In this document: positions 52,182 to 60,658 of the stretch, piece after piece
How the letters are laid out: every line of letters begins with the position of its first letter
How positions within the stretch are numbered: position 1 is the first letter of the stretch
Origin: Desulfonispora thiosulfatigenes DSM 11270
GTDB lineage: Bacteria > Bacillota > Peptococcia > Peptococcales > Desulfonisporaceae
Assembly: GCF_900176035.1 (NCBI RefSeq)
Contig: NZ_FWWT01000023.1
Coordinates: 82,224-146,223, forward strand
Direction of reading: 5' to 3'
Length of the DNA: 64,000 nucleotides
The notes under the pieces: model-generated
The model's database searches: none
What the model was told of the DNA's origin: nothing
The model's input: only the letters and a program-made list of their open reading frames with translations
Translations under genes and position numbers: made by a program

Positions 52182-53936
52182 TTAGTTTTTTGGGAAATAT
52201 TTAGCATCTAAGTGCTCGTATTTTGGTAAATAACGAGTTGGTAATGCTAATGCATCTTTTCTGAATGGAGGAGCTAAGATAGTTCCGTCTACAACGAATT
52301 CAAGTACAACTGGATGTCCTTCAGCTCTCCAAGCTAAACCTTGCTTGAATGCATCTGCTATATCTTCAGGTTTTTCAACTCTGATTCCTTTAGCACCAAA
52401 AGCTTCAGCAGCTGGAATGAAGCTGATTGGGTTAGGGATTTCTGTTCCAACAAAACGGTTGTTGTAGAAATCAATTTGGTTTTTCTTCTCTGCACACCAA
52501 GCCATATTTCTGAATACGCATGCGATTACAGGTAACTTGTATTGTACTGCAGTACTGATTTCATGTAAACTTTGTCCCCATGCACCGTCACCAACAATTG
52601 CAACAACTGGGCTATCTGGCTCAGCCATTTGAGCACCTAAACCTGCTTGGTAAGCAAATCCAGTGTTACCAAATGTTAATGCAGCGATGTGTTTCTTAGG
52701 CTTAGTAAATTTGAAGTAGCTGTTTGCAGTAGAAGCAACATTACCGATGTCAGTAGTAAGGATTGCATCTTCTGGCATTAATTTAGCAACTTCAAATAAT
52801 ACTCTTCTTGGGTTGATTGGGTTACCAGGCATCATAGCCATTTCTTCGATTTCCTTGAACCAATCATTTCTTCTTTCTTGAATCTTAGCTAAACGCTCAG
52901 CATTAGGCTTAACGTCACCTTTAGCTTTTAATAATTTAATTAATTCAGCAGTTGCTAATTTAGCATCTCCGATAATTGGAACAGTAACTGGATGTCTACG
53001 TCCAATTTGTTTTGGGTTAACTTCGATTTGAATGATTTTAGCATTTTCTGGGAAGTAGTTAATGTCGTATTGTGGTAAAGTACCAAATACTGATAATCTA
53101 GATCCAATAGCTAAAATTACGTCTGCATCTTGTAAAGAGTACATAGCAGATTTAGCACCCATATATCCGATAGGTCCTACCCATAACTCATCATCAGCTG
53201 GGTAAGTATCGTTATGTAAGTAACTCATTGCAACTGGAGCAGTTAACATATGAGCGATTTCTTTAACTTCAGCAAAAGCATCAGCGTCAACAACACCTCT
53301 ACCAGAAATGATAACAGGGTTTTTAGCAGCAGCTAATATTTCAGTAGCTCTAGCTAATTCAGTAGCATCCCCAGCACCACGTACGTTCATAGCACGGTAT
53401 TGGTCTGGACGAAGAATTTCTTCGTAAACTTCACCATAGAAGTAGTTACGAGGAATGTCAACATAAACTGGTCCACGTTCAGCATAAGCAATTCTAAATG
53501 CAGTTCTTAATACATCTCCAGCTCTGCTTGGATGTGGAACTTGTAATACTTGTTTAGTGATTGATCTAAAGATTGAAACTTGGTCACATTCTTGGAAACC
53601 ATCCCAACCTACAGTTGGAGTACCAGCAGATGGTCCTAAAACTACCATTGGAGTGTGAGCTTGGTTAGCAGCTGCAACGCAAGTAACTAAGTTAGTTACA
53701 CCAGGTCCGTTTTGTCCAATACATACACTTGCTTTACCTGTAATACGACAATAAGCATCTTGCATATGTCCTGCAGTTTGCTCATGACGAACTGCGATAA
53801 ATTCTATTCCTGCAGTTGGCCATAAGTCTAACATATCCATAAATGCAGAACCTAGTATACCTGTAACATGAGTTACACCTTCATTAACAAGAACTTCAGT
53901 CATAGCCTCACTTGGAGTCATTTTAACTTTTGCCAT
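52182..53936 (-). CDS. xsc: Sulfoacetaldehyde acetyltransferase
   Basis: 584 residues, the size of known Xsc. This thiamine-diphosphate enzyme converts sulfoacetaldehyde and phosphate to acetyl phosphate and sulfite, cleaving the C-S bond of taurine-derived carbon. The acetolactate-synthase-like fold shows the catalytic Glu region ([14 protein letters not shown]) and the ThDP motif ([17 protein letters not shown] ... VFRNMAW). Xsc-specific features rather than those of acetolactate synthase are [26 protein letters not shown] and [14 protein letters not shown]. It stands alone, without tpa, pta or a taurine transporter nearby. It has a strong promoter and a long leader, and its codons look optimised for high expression. 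Confidence 0.93.
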
Positions 53937-54181
53937 TTGAGAAAAAACCCCCTTGTAAATTAATTATTTATTATAACCCTTAATTAATATTAAATATTGT
54001 TTAAAGGTTAATAGCGATGTAATATAGTCTGAATTTTTGAAACTTTCTAATAAATCACATGACATTTAGAATCAAATAATGTATTCATATTAAAATTCTC
54101 AATATCGTTAACCTTCTTATATGTAAAACAAATACTGCCATAACTTATATCATATGTATGTGATTAGGTACTACTTGTCTT
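53937..54181 (-). other. Long xsc leader with a possible folded core
   Basis: The predicted transcript starts about 245 nt before the ATG. A long-range stem joins AAGGTTAA-CGAT (minus strand, 54104-54115) with ATCG-cta-TTAACCTT (54004-54018). Inside it GAATTTT and AAAATTC can pair, and AAATGTCATGTGATTT is a near dyad. AT-richness makes chance pairing possible. No known riboswitch was recognised, and no gene lies here. Confidence 0.35.
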
Positions 54182-54188
54182 TAAATTA

Positions 54189-54217
54189 ATCATATAGTTT
54201 TTTACCGATTTAGTCAA
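54189..54217 (-). promoter_or_regulatory. Promoter of xsc
   Basis: On the minus strand TTGACT (54212-54217), a 17-nt spacer and TATGAT (54189-54194), one of the best matches to the sigma-A consensus in the window. Confidence 0.75.
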
Positions 54218-54325
54218 CCTCAAAATATAAACTTTTTTTCGTTATTTTTTGAGCTTTTTTGCAAAAAGGATTGATTTGTTATATATACTTATTTATTATA
54301 CCGTATCTTTTGAAAATAAGCTACC

Positions 54326-54360
54326 AATAAATAAACCTCTACTATAGAGGTTTATTTATT
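54326..54360 (-). terminator. Terminator of pckA
   Basis: A perfect 15-bp stem AATAAATAAACCTCT (54326-54340) with AGAGGTTTATTTATT (54346-54360), extended by one A-T pair. It lies 24 nt past the pckA stop. Confidence 0.75.
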
Positions 54361-54384
54361 GAGTTAGTGCTAGAATATTTTTAT

Positions 54385-55956
54385 TTATATAGATGGACCA
54401 GCATTTACTATTTTTTCTGGTATATCTTCGAATTGTTCGAAATTATCTTTGAATTTTCTTGCAAGCTCTATAGCCTTCTTATTGTATTCTTCTTTGTCCT
54501 CCCAAGTATTGATAGGATTTAATATTTCAACGGGAACATTTGGACATTCTATGGGAATAAGTATGTTAAAAATAGGATCTAATTCATATTTGACGTCTTT
54601 TAAATCGCCTTTTAAAACTGCTGTGACCATATTACGAGTATATTTAAGATTCATTCTATTTCCGATTCCATAGGGTCCACCTGTCCAGCCGGTATTAATT
54701 AAGTAAACATTTACATTAAAATCATCTATTCTTTTACCTAACATATTTGCATATACTATTGGATTTATAGGTAAGAAAGGTTCACCAAATGCCGTTGAAA
54801 AAGTAGCTTGTGGCTCAGTTATACCTCTTTCTGTTCCTGCTAATTTACTAGTATATCCTGATAAAAAGTGGTACATTGCACTTTCTTTTGTTAATTTTGC
54901 TATTGGTGGCAATACTCCAAAAGCATCTGCTGTTAAAAAAATTATATTCTTAGGAGCATTACTTGTTCCTGGAATAAGTGCGTTGTCAATATAATTAATT
55001 GGGTAACCTGCTCTTGTATTTTCAGTTAATGAGTTGTCTTCAAAATTCGGTATTCTATCTTTATTATTTACTACCACATTTTCTAGTATTGTACCAAATT
55101 TAATTGCATTCCAAATTTCTGGTTCTTTTTCTTCCGATAAATTTATTGTTTTTGCATAACAACCACCTTCAAAGTTAAACACCCCTAATGGTGACCACCC
55201 ATGTTCATCATCGCCTATAAGTCTTCGATTAGGATCTGCTGATAGTGTTGTTTTTCCTGTTCCTGATAATCCAAAAAACAAGGCAACGTCTTCATTATCT
55301 CCTACATTGGCTGAGCAATGCATTGGTAATACATCTTTTTTCGGTAATAAGTAATTCATTACTGAAAATACAGATTTTTTAATTTCACCACAATACATAC
55401 TTCCTGCAATAAGTATCATTTTCTTTTCTAAACTTATTATTATAGCTGCTTCAGAATTAGTCCCATCAATTTCAGGATTACATTTAAACCCTGGTGCGCA
55501 AAGTATTGTAAATTCATTTTTATAAGTTTTTAATTCTTCGCTTGTAGGACGAATTAATAATTGTTTAATAAATAAATTCTGACAAGCATATTCATTTATA
55601 ACTCTAAAAGAAGTTCGATATTTTGGATCTGCTCCAGCAAATCCATCAAAAACAAACAAATCCTTATTTTGTAAATAAGCTGTCATTCTATTATAAATAT
55701 TAACAAACTTTTGAATGCTTATCGGCATATTTACCTTTCCCCAAGCTATTTCATTGTTTATACTAGGTTCGTCGACAATGAATCTATCTTTAGGTGAACG
55801 CCCTGTGTATTTTCCTGTTTCAATACATAGTGCACCTTTAGCTGTTAATATACCTTCTTTTCTCTGTACTGCTCTTTCTATTAACTCTGAAACAGATAAA
55901 TTATGGTGTATTGTACCAGTATTTATGATCCCGGTTTCTTCTAACAATACAATCAT
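54385..55956 (-). CDS. pckA: Phosphoenolpyruvate carboxykinase (ATP)
   Basis: About 523 residues. It interconverts oxaloacetate and PEP with ATP/ADP, here probably for gluconeogenesis from C2/C3 products. There is the kinase P-loop [37 protein letters not shown], and the metal-site segment [11 protein letters not shown]. An ATG at 55980 has no ribosome site, while the ATG at 55956 lies just after GAGAGG (1 nt) and a TTG at 55947 lies 10 nt after it, so the exact start is uncertain. Confidence 0.95.
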   Translation of the reverse strand: MIVLLEETGIINTGTIHHNLSVSELIERAVQRKEGILTAKGALCIETGKYTGRSPKDRFIVDEPSINNEIAWGKVNMPISIQKFVNIYNRMTAYLQNKDLFVFDGFAGADPKYRTSFRVINEYACQNLFIKQLLIRPTSEELKTYKNEFTILCAPGFKCNPEIDGTNSEAAIIISLEKKMILIAGSMYCGEIKKSVFSVMNYLLPKKDVLPMHCSANVGDNEDVALFFGLSGTGKTTLSADPNRRLIGDDEHGWSPLGVFNFEGGCYAKTINLSEEKEPEIWNAIKFGTILENVVVNNKDRIPNFEDNSLTENTRAGYPINYIDNALIPGTSNAPKNIIFLTADAFGVLPPIAKLTKESAMYHFLSGYTSKLAGTERGITEPQATFSTAFGEPFLPINPIVYANMLGKRIDDFNVNVYLINTGWTGGPYGIGNRMNLKYTRNMVTAVLKGDLKDVKYELDPIFNILIPIECPNVPVEILNPINTWEDKEEYNKKAIELARKFKDNFEQFEDIPEKIVNAGPSI

Positions 55957-56015
55957 TCCTCTCAAAGAAATCTTCCTCATTATGTATATTAAACTAACTT
56001 GGGTAAATATGCTAA

Positions 56016-56048
56016 AAAAACCTTAATTCCAAAGGAATTAAGGTTTTT
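56016..56048 (-). terminator. Terminator of the copZ-like gene
   Basis: A perfect 15-bp stem AAAAACCTTAATTCC/GGAATTAAGGTTTTT with a 3-nt loop, 2 nt after the stop codon. It may act in both directions. Confidence 0.9.
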
Positions 56049-56049
56049 G

Positions 56050-56289
56050 CTAGTCTACTATAGAATATCCTTTGTCTATAATTGCTGCCTTAATAGCATC
56101 AATTGTAATTAAATTTGGATTATGTTCTATAACTACTTGACCAGTATCTAAATTTACTTCAACGTTTTCAATACCGTTTAATTCTTGTTTAATATCTTCT
56201 ACAGCCTTCTTACAATGCCCACAAGACATTCCCTCTACTTTTAAAGTTTCAGTATGCATATGATTATGCTCAGTACAACATTCACACAT
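56050..56289 (-). CDS. Heavy-metal-associated domain protein, CopZ-like
   Basis: About 79 residues. The HMA fold has the metal-binding motif GMSCGHC and the typical ending IKAAIIDKGYSIVD. The extra N-terminal MCECCTEHNHMHTE is rich in Cys and His and likely binds metal too. Such chaperones carry Cu(I) or a related ion to P-type ATPases; none is nearby. The ATG at 56289 follows GGAGGA by 7 nt, so the upstream reading to 56307 is unlikely. Confidence 0.88.
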   Translation of the reverse strand: MCECCTEHNHMHTETLKVEGMSCGHCKKAVEDIKQELNGIENVEVNLDTGQVVIEHNPNLITIDAIKAAIIDKGYSIVD

Positions 56290-56457
56290 ATAAAATCCTC
56301 CTAACATATCTCATTAAATAAAGATTACCCAAATATATATGATAGGTCAATCATTTCTTCATAAAAATAATTAATATCTTATAAGTACTTATTAAATGTA
56401 GCACATAAATTGTATAATTGTTATACTTTAATAAATACTACAATAAGGAGGTTTGTT

Positions 56458-56583
56458 ATGAATATCTTGGGTTTAATTGGTTTAATTACGATGGGTACTA
56501 TCGTTCTCTTTCAAACTGTAATTTTGGATAAAGCTCTAGATCCTATTTTAGAAGATAAAGTTGATTTTGATATGAGAGTTTAA
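56458..56583 (+). CDS. 41-residue small membrane protein
   Basis: The short frame MNILGLIGLITMGTIVLFQT... has one hydrophobic helix (residues 2-22) and a charged, acidic tail ending VDFDMRV. AAGGAGG stands 7 nt before the ATG and a terminator follows directly, so it looks like a real gene. Its function is unknown; no homologue is recalled. Confidence 0.6.
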   Translation: MNILGLIGLITMGTIVLFQTVILDKALDPILEDKVDFDMRV

Positions 56584-56612
56584 GGTCTAAGTTTTTATCT
56601 TAGACCTTTTTG
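56582..56612. terminator. Terminator between the 41-aa gene and the patatin gene
   Basis: AAGGTCTAAG (56582-56591) with CTTAGACCTT (56599-56608) and TTTT beyond. It overlaps the end of both convergent genes. Confidence 0.85.
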
Positions 56613-57610
56613 CATTTTTCCATGCAATTAAAAAATTCTTGTGTACACCTTTTTCCTGATAGAATTAAATTACTTTTGATTTCATCAGATATATTAAAAG
56701 AAAGACAACCAACCCCCACTGAATCAATATATACTGTCCTTCTTTTATCATCACTATGCAAATGTTCATTTGCTTGATTATCCATGATAGTTTGAATTAA
56801 TTTATAAATAAAATCCGGAAGATTATTTATACATTTACTTTCTGGTTTATAACCTTCATTAAAAAGAGCTATCTCTTTTTCTGATTCTACACGAAAACCT
56901 AGTGTTTCAATATTATAAACATAAATATCGTATTTTTCCCCTTTATTATTTCTATTTAGATTATTGTAATTTCGATAATAATCTGGAATACGATAATATT
57001 TATCAATATATTTGATTCGATCAAAAAGCTTTATGGGATAGTTATTTAAGACGCCTCCATCTATATATATATCCCCATTCATTTTAGGTGCAATATATAC
57101 TAAAGGAATCGACATCGAAATTCGAACAGCATCAGCTAATGCCATGTTAGGGGTATGCTCATAGGAAAAAACTTCACTATACCCAGTTGATAAATTTGTT
57201 CCAATAATATAGATATCTCTAAAATTGTATTTTCTTTTATTTATATATATTTCTTTAAAGCTTATTTTTTCATTTTTAGTTTTATATTTAATAATTTCAC
57301 TGATCCAATTATAGAATACTTCTCCCCTATACCAACCAAATTTTTGGTAAAACATTTGCGCATTTGTCGCTATTGCAGATGATTTGTCTAAAAACAAAGT
57401 GAAATCTAGGTTATTAAGGATATTTTTTATTTCATTCACACTATAATTCAGTCCAAATAAAAGTGCTAAAATAGCACCTCCCGAAGTACCACCCACTCTT
57501 TTTATATTTTTTAGTATATTTTTTTCTTCTAATATATCTATAGCACCTGCATAAGCCAGACACTTAATACCTCCGCCTTCAAAAATTAAATTACGATATT
57601 TATACCTCAT
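56600..57610 (-). CDS. Patatin-like phospholipase
   Basis: 336 residues. The lipid acyl hydrolase Ser-Asp dyad is visible: oxyanion loop EGGGIKCLAYAGA, nucleophile elbow GGTSGGAILAL, and DGGVLNNYP. The C-terminal third has no known motif. Bacterial patatins act on phospholipids or related lipids. The gene is isolated, with convergent and divergent neighbours of other types. Confidence 0.87.
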   Translation of the reverse strand: MRYKYRNLIFEGGGIKCLAYAGAIDILEEKNILKNIKRVGGTSGGAILALLFGLNYSVNEIKNILNNLDFTLFLDKSSAIATNAQMFYQKFGWYRGEVFYNWISEIIKYKTKNEKISFKEIYINKRKYNFRDIYIIGTNLSTGYSEVFSYEHTPNMALADAVRISMSIPLVYIAPKMNGDIYIDGGVLNNYPIKLFDRIKYIDKYYRIPDYYRNYNNLNRNNKGEKYDIYVYNIETLGFRVESEKEIALFNEGYKPESKCINNLPDFIYKLIQTIMDNQANEHLHSDDKRRTVYIDSVGVGCLSFNISDEIKSNLILSGKRCTQEFFNCMEKCKKV

Positions 57611-57678
57611 CTTTTCCCTCCTCTATAGAAAGGTCTCTTTATAGCTTATTCATGAGGTATAAGTAATGTTATAAAAAA

Positions 57679-57708
57679 AAGCCCAATACCGAAGTATTGA
57701 ACCTTTTT
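57679..57708 (-). terminator. Terminator of degV
   Basis: CAATAC (57684-57689) and GTATTG (57694-57699) around CGAA, with AAG/CTT beyond a small bulge, and T/A tracts at both ends. It reaches the degV stop codon. Confidence 0.7.
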
Positions 57709-58538
57709 TATAGTGCTATTAAAATAGCTCCTAATCCTGTATGAGCACCAATTGTTGGACCTAGTTCTGAAATTATTATTTCTTGAGGTTTTAATGATTC
57801 ATTTAAAATTGCTTTTATTTCTAAAGCTTCAGATAAACATTTTGTGTGAGATATCCCTATTTTTATCTTAGTAAAATCTTTACCCGTTTCTTCGACTAAT
57901 TTCACTAACTTTTTAAGTGCCTTTTTTCTACCTCTTACCTTTTCTAAAGTACCAATTGTTCCATCCGGCAAATTATATAAAATTGGCTTTATATCAAAAA
58001 CTTGACCAATTGCTCCTTCCCAGCTAGAAAGACGCCCACCTTTTACAATATATTCCAATGTGTCAATAGTAAAGAAAGTGTTTAAATTATCACGATAAGT
58101 TATTACTTTCTCCACTATTTCCTCAAAACTTTTTCCCTCTTCTCGTAAATCACAAGCCTTTATAACGTTCATTCCTGTCCCTAGGCTTGCATTTAAAGAA
58201 TCTATTATTTCAATTTTGGCATTAACCATACTTTTGGCTAAGACAGCACTTTCATAAGATCCACTTAAACCAGAAGATAAGGTAATACAAACTATTGGTC
58301 CTTTTTTACTTAATTTCTCAAAAACATCTACATAATACGCGGGAGCTGGTCTTGAAGTTTTAGGCATTTCTTTAGAAGACTCTAAGCTCTTATAAAATGT
58401 TTCATTGTTTATTTCAACTTGATCTAAAAAGGTTTCATTTTTAATTTGAATACTTAAAGGCACTACCTCTATACTATATTTATTTATTATTTCTTTTGGT
58501 AAATCAGCTGAACTATCTGTGACAATTTGCAATTGCAC
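57708..58538 (-). CDS. DegV family fatty-acid-binding protein
   Basis: 276 residues. The N-terminal QIVTDSSADLPKE, ITLSSGLSGSYESAVLAK and the C-terminal ELGPTIGAHTGLGAI are the family's markers. DegV (FakB-type) proteins bind a fatty acid and may present it to a FakA kinase to make acyl phosphate for phospholipid synthesis. The partner kinase is not in the window, so the role is inferred from the family. Confidence 0.92.
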   Translation of the reverse strand: MQLQIVTDSSADLPKEIINKYSIEVVPLSIQIKNETFLDQVEINNETFYKSLESSKEMPKTSRPAPAYYVDVFEKLSKKGPIVCITLSSGLSGSYESAVLAKSMVNAKIEIIDSLNASLGTGMNVIKACDLREEGKSFEEIVEKVITYRDNLNTFFTIDTLEYIVKGGRLSSWEGAIGQVFDIKPILYNLPDGTIGTLEKVRGRKKALKKLVKLVEETGKDFTKIKIGISHTKCLSEALEIKAILNESLKPQEIIISELGPTIGAHTGLGAILIAL

Positions 58539-58628
58539 CTTTTCACCTCCAAAGTCATTCGATGTTTCATATTAAGAGATTTCTTTTAAATATATTTTTG
58601 ATATCTTCTTATAACTAGTTTTATTTAG

Positions 58629-58988
58629 TTAACTCTTTTTTTCAATCTTAGAATATTTGGAAATAATGATAACCATAAAAATAAAAGTTATAAAATAAGC
58701 TATTAGTAATCCTAATATATAACTTAAAAGTCCACTTAATGTTACTAAATATGTAATTATTCTAAATGCATTTGAAAGAAAATCAAATATTGCAGTATTA
58801 ACACCTAGATTTTTAAATTCCAGACGAATTGTTTTTCCAATTTTGCTTGTCTCAACTGGTATTGATACACTACTGATAAAAAAAAGAAAGCCAAATGACC
58901 ACGCAAAGGCAGCGCTACCTATTTGATATGATTTCACTATTAAAGCCAATTCTAAACTACCTGCAAATATATAACTAAGTAAAAGCAA
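58629..58988 (-). CDS. Hypothetical membrane protein
   Basis: 119 residues with three or four predicted helices (around residues 2-20, 25-42, 70-110) and a basic end. I do not recognise a family. The start is a TTG at 58988, 8 nt after GGAGGA. It could be cotranscribed with degV, which lies 90 nt downstream, but no functional link is evident. Confidence 0.55.
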   Translation of the reverse strand: MLLLSYIFAGSLELALIVKSYQIGSAAFAWSFGFLFFISSVSIPVETSKIGKTIRLEFKNLGVNTAIFDFLSNAFRIITYLVTLSGLLSYILGLLIAYFITFIFMVIIISKYSKIEKKS

Positions 58989-59132
58989 ACTTCAATCCTC
59001 CTAAAGGTAAAGATATCTTAACCATTATTATTTCGCTATAAAAAGACTAAAACCTTTTAAAATCATAATAATTAGTCACAATATGATTTATAATATACTA
59101 TAGTTTTATTTAATGCAATTATTGTATATTGA

Positions 59133-59161
59133 TTGTAAAAATAAAGCTATTTTGATATACT
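59133..59161 (+). promoter_or_regulatory. Promoter of the DUF1858 gene
   Basis: TTGTAA (59133-59138), 17 nt, TATACT (59156-59161), 36 nt before the start codon. Confidence 0.6.
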
Positions 59162-59197
59162 AAACCATGAATTTCATAAAAAAGGAGGACATTTCCA

Positions 59198-59395
59198 ATG
59201 AAGGTAACTAAAGAAATGAGTATAATTGAGATTGTGCAAAACCATCCAGAAACTGCTGAAATTTTCATGCAATTTGGTATGGGTTGTTTAGGTTGCTCAG
59301 CAGCACGTTTTGAAAACATTGAACAAGGAGCTGCTGCTCACGGCATAAATGTTGATGAATTAGTACAAGCGTTAAATAAAGCTTTAGGGGAATAG
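59198..59395 (+). CDS. DUF1858 (redox disulfide domain) small protein
   Basis: 65 residues. The DUF1858 / 'hybrid-cluster-protein-associated redox disulfide' family is marked by MGCLGCSAARFENIEQGAAAHGI, whose two cysteines (CLGC) may form a redox-active disulfide. Such small proteins often occur beside anaerobic redox enzymes. It is monocistronic here, with its own promoter and terminator. Confidence 0.9.
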   Translation: MKVTKEMSIIEIVQNHPETAEIFMQFGMGCLGCSAARFENIEQGAAAHGINVDELVQALNKALGE

Positions 59396-59407
59396 TCCTA
59401 AACTTCT

Positions 59408-59431
59408 AGGTCCACTTTAACCAGTGGACCT
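59408..59431 (+). terminator. Terminator of the DUF1858 gene
   Basis: AGGTCCACT with AGTGGACCT, a 6-nt loop and TTTTT following. It is 12 nt past the stop codon. Confidence 0.9.
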
Positions 59432-59535
59432 TTTTAATTTAAACTTTTAAGATTTATAAAATCTCATACTTTAGGAATACTACTTATTATGATACTTAAT
59501 TAATTAGTACCATAAATTTATCTTCAGGAGGAAAT

Positions 59536-60567
59536 ATGAGCATTTATCCTTATATACCTAAAAGAGCGTTTATCGAACCTGATGCTTTAAAATATCCTTT
59601 AGGACAAAAAATATATAAACAATTATCTGATTTACATGTTCCTATAATAGAGACTTCTTCTCATAATAGGATAACTGGTATCCCAGGTAAAACTCCTACA
59701 GAAAAATACTATGAAGGAAAAAATACATTAGTTATTGGAATTAAACGTGGAAACACCTTTCAAACTTGCAAACCGTCTGCTCATTATCAGCTTCCTCTTA
59801 CTACAAGTTGTCCAGGTAAATGTGAATATTGTTATTTAAATACTACCTTAGGTAAAAAACCATATTTAAGGGTTTATGTTAATGTTGATGAAATTTTAGA
59901 CAGAACAAAACAATATATTATAGACAGATTGCCAGAGACCACAGTTTTTGAAGGGGCAGCAACATCTGACCCTCTACCAACTGAACCCTTTACAGGTTCT
60001 TTAGCTAAAACAATCAAATTCTTTAGTTTAGAAAAAAATGCCCGTTTTCGCTTTGTCACTAAATTTACAAATGTAGATTCTCTTTTAAATATTGATCATC
60101 AGGGCAATACTAGATTTAGATTTAGTTTAAATAGTAATCATGTTATTAATAGTTACGAACACAGTACCGCAAGTTTAAAAGAAAGAATTAAAGCTGCTCA
60201 TAAGGTATCTTTAGCAGGTTATCCTTTAGGATTTATTATTGGACCAATAATGCAATATGAGGGATATCAAAATGAATACACGGAACTTTTTGAGCATTTA
60301 AGCGATACACTTAATCCTAATCTACATAATTCCCTAGCTTTTGAATTTATTACACATCGTTTTACCTCTAAAGCAAAAAATCAAATTTTAGAGGTTTTTC
60401 CAAGTTCTACTCTTCCTATGGATGAAGTTAATAGACAATATAAATATGGCCAGTTTGGTTATGGTAAATATATTTATCCAAAGGATAAAATGAAAGAGCT
60501 AAGAGTTTTTTTTGAAAATCTTATGGCTAAGTATTTTCCCCAAAGTGAATTCACATATTTTGTGTAA
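59536..60567 (+). CDS. splB: Spore photoproduct lyase
   Basis: 343 residues. SplB repairs the thymine dimer 5-thyminyl-5,6-dihydrothymine in germinating spores by radical SAM chemistry. It has the CX3CX2C site in TSCPGKCEYCYLNT and the family N-terminus with YPLGQKIY. Further family segments are EGAATSDPLPTEPFT and KFTNVDSLL. It confirms a spore-forming lifestyle. AGGAGGAA is 5 nt before ATG. Confidence 0.95.
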   Translation: MSIYPYIPKRAFIEPDALKYPLGQKIYKQLSDLHVPIIETSSHNRITGIPGKTPTEKYYEGKNTLVIGIKRGNTFQTCKPSAHYQLPLTTSCPGKCEYCYLNTTLGKKPYLRVYVNVDEILDRTKQYIIDRLPETTVFEGAATSDPLPTEPFTGSLAKTIKFFSLEKNARFRFVTKFTNVDSLLNIDHQGNTRFRFSLNSNHVINSYEHSTASLKERIKAAHKVSLAGYPLGFIIGPIMQYEGYQNEYTELFEHLSDTLNPNLHNSLAFEFITHRFTSKAKNQILEVFPSSTLPMDEVNRQYKYGQFGYGKYIYPKDKMKELRVFFENLMAKYFPQSEFTYFV

Positions 60568-60588
60568 GAACAATATACCATTAAGTAA

Positions 60589-60629
60589 GGAACTAGATAT
60601 TGTTTTACTAATTTATAACATCTAGTTCC
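60589..60629. terminator. Hairpin between convergent splB and addA
   Basis: GGAACTAGAT (60589-60598) pairs with ATCTAGTTCC (60620-60629) around a loop with an extra TGTT/AACA stem. There is no clear T-tract on either strand, so termination is probable but not sure. Confidence 0.5.
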
Positions 60630-60658
60630 CTACATAATTAGGTATTAACTTTAAAATC

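Noticed and set aside
52182..53936. Acetolactate synthase large subunit
   Set aside because: The fold is shared, but length, motif wording and lack of an ilvN neighbour fit sulfoacetaldehyde acetyltransferase better.
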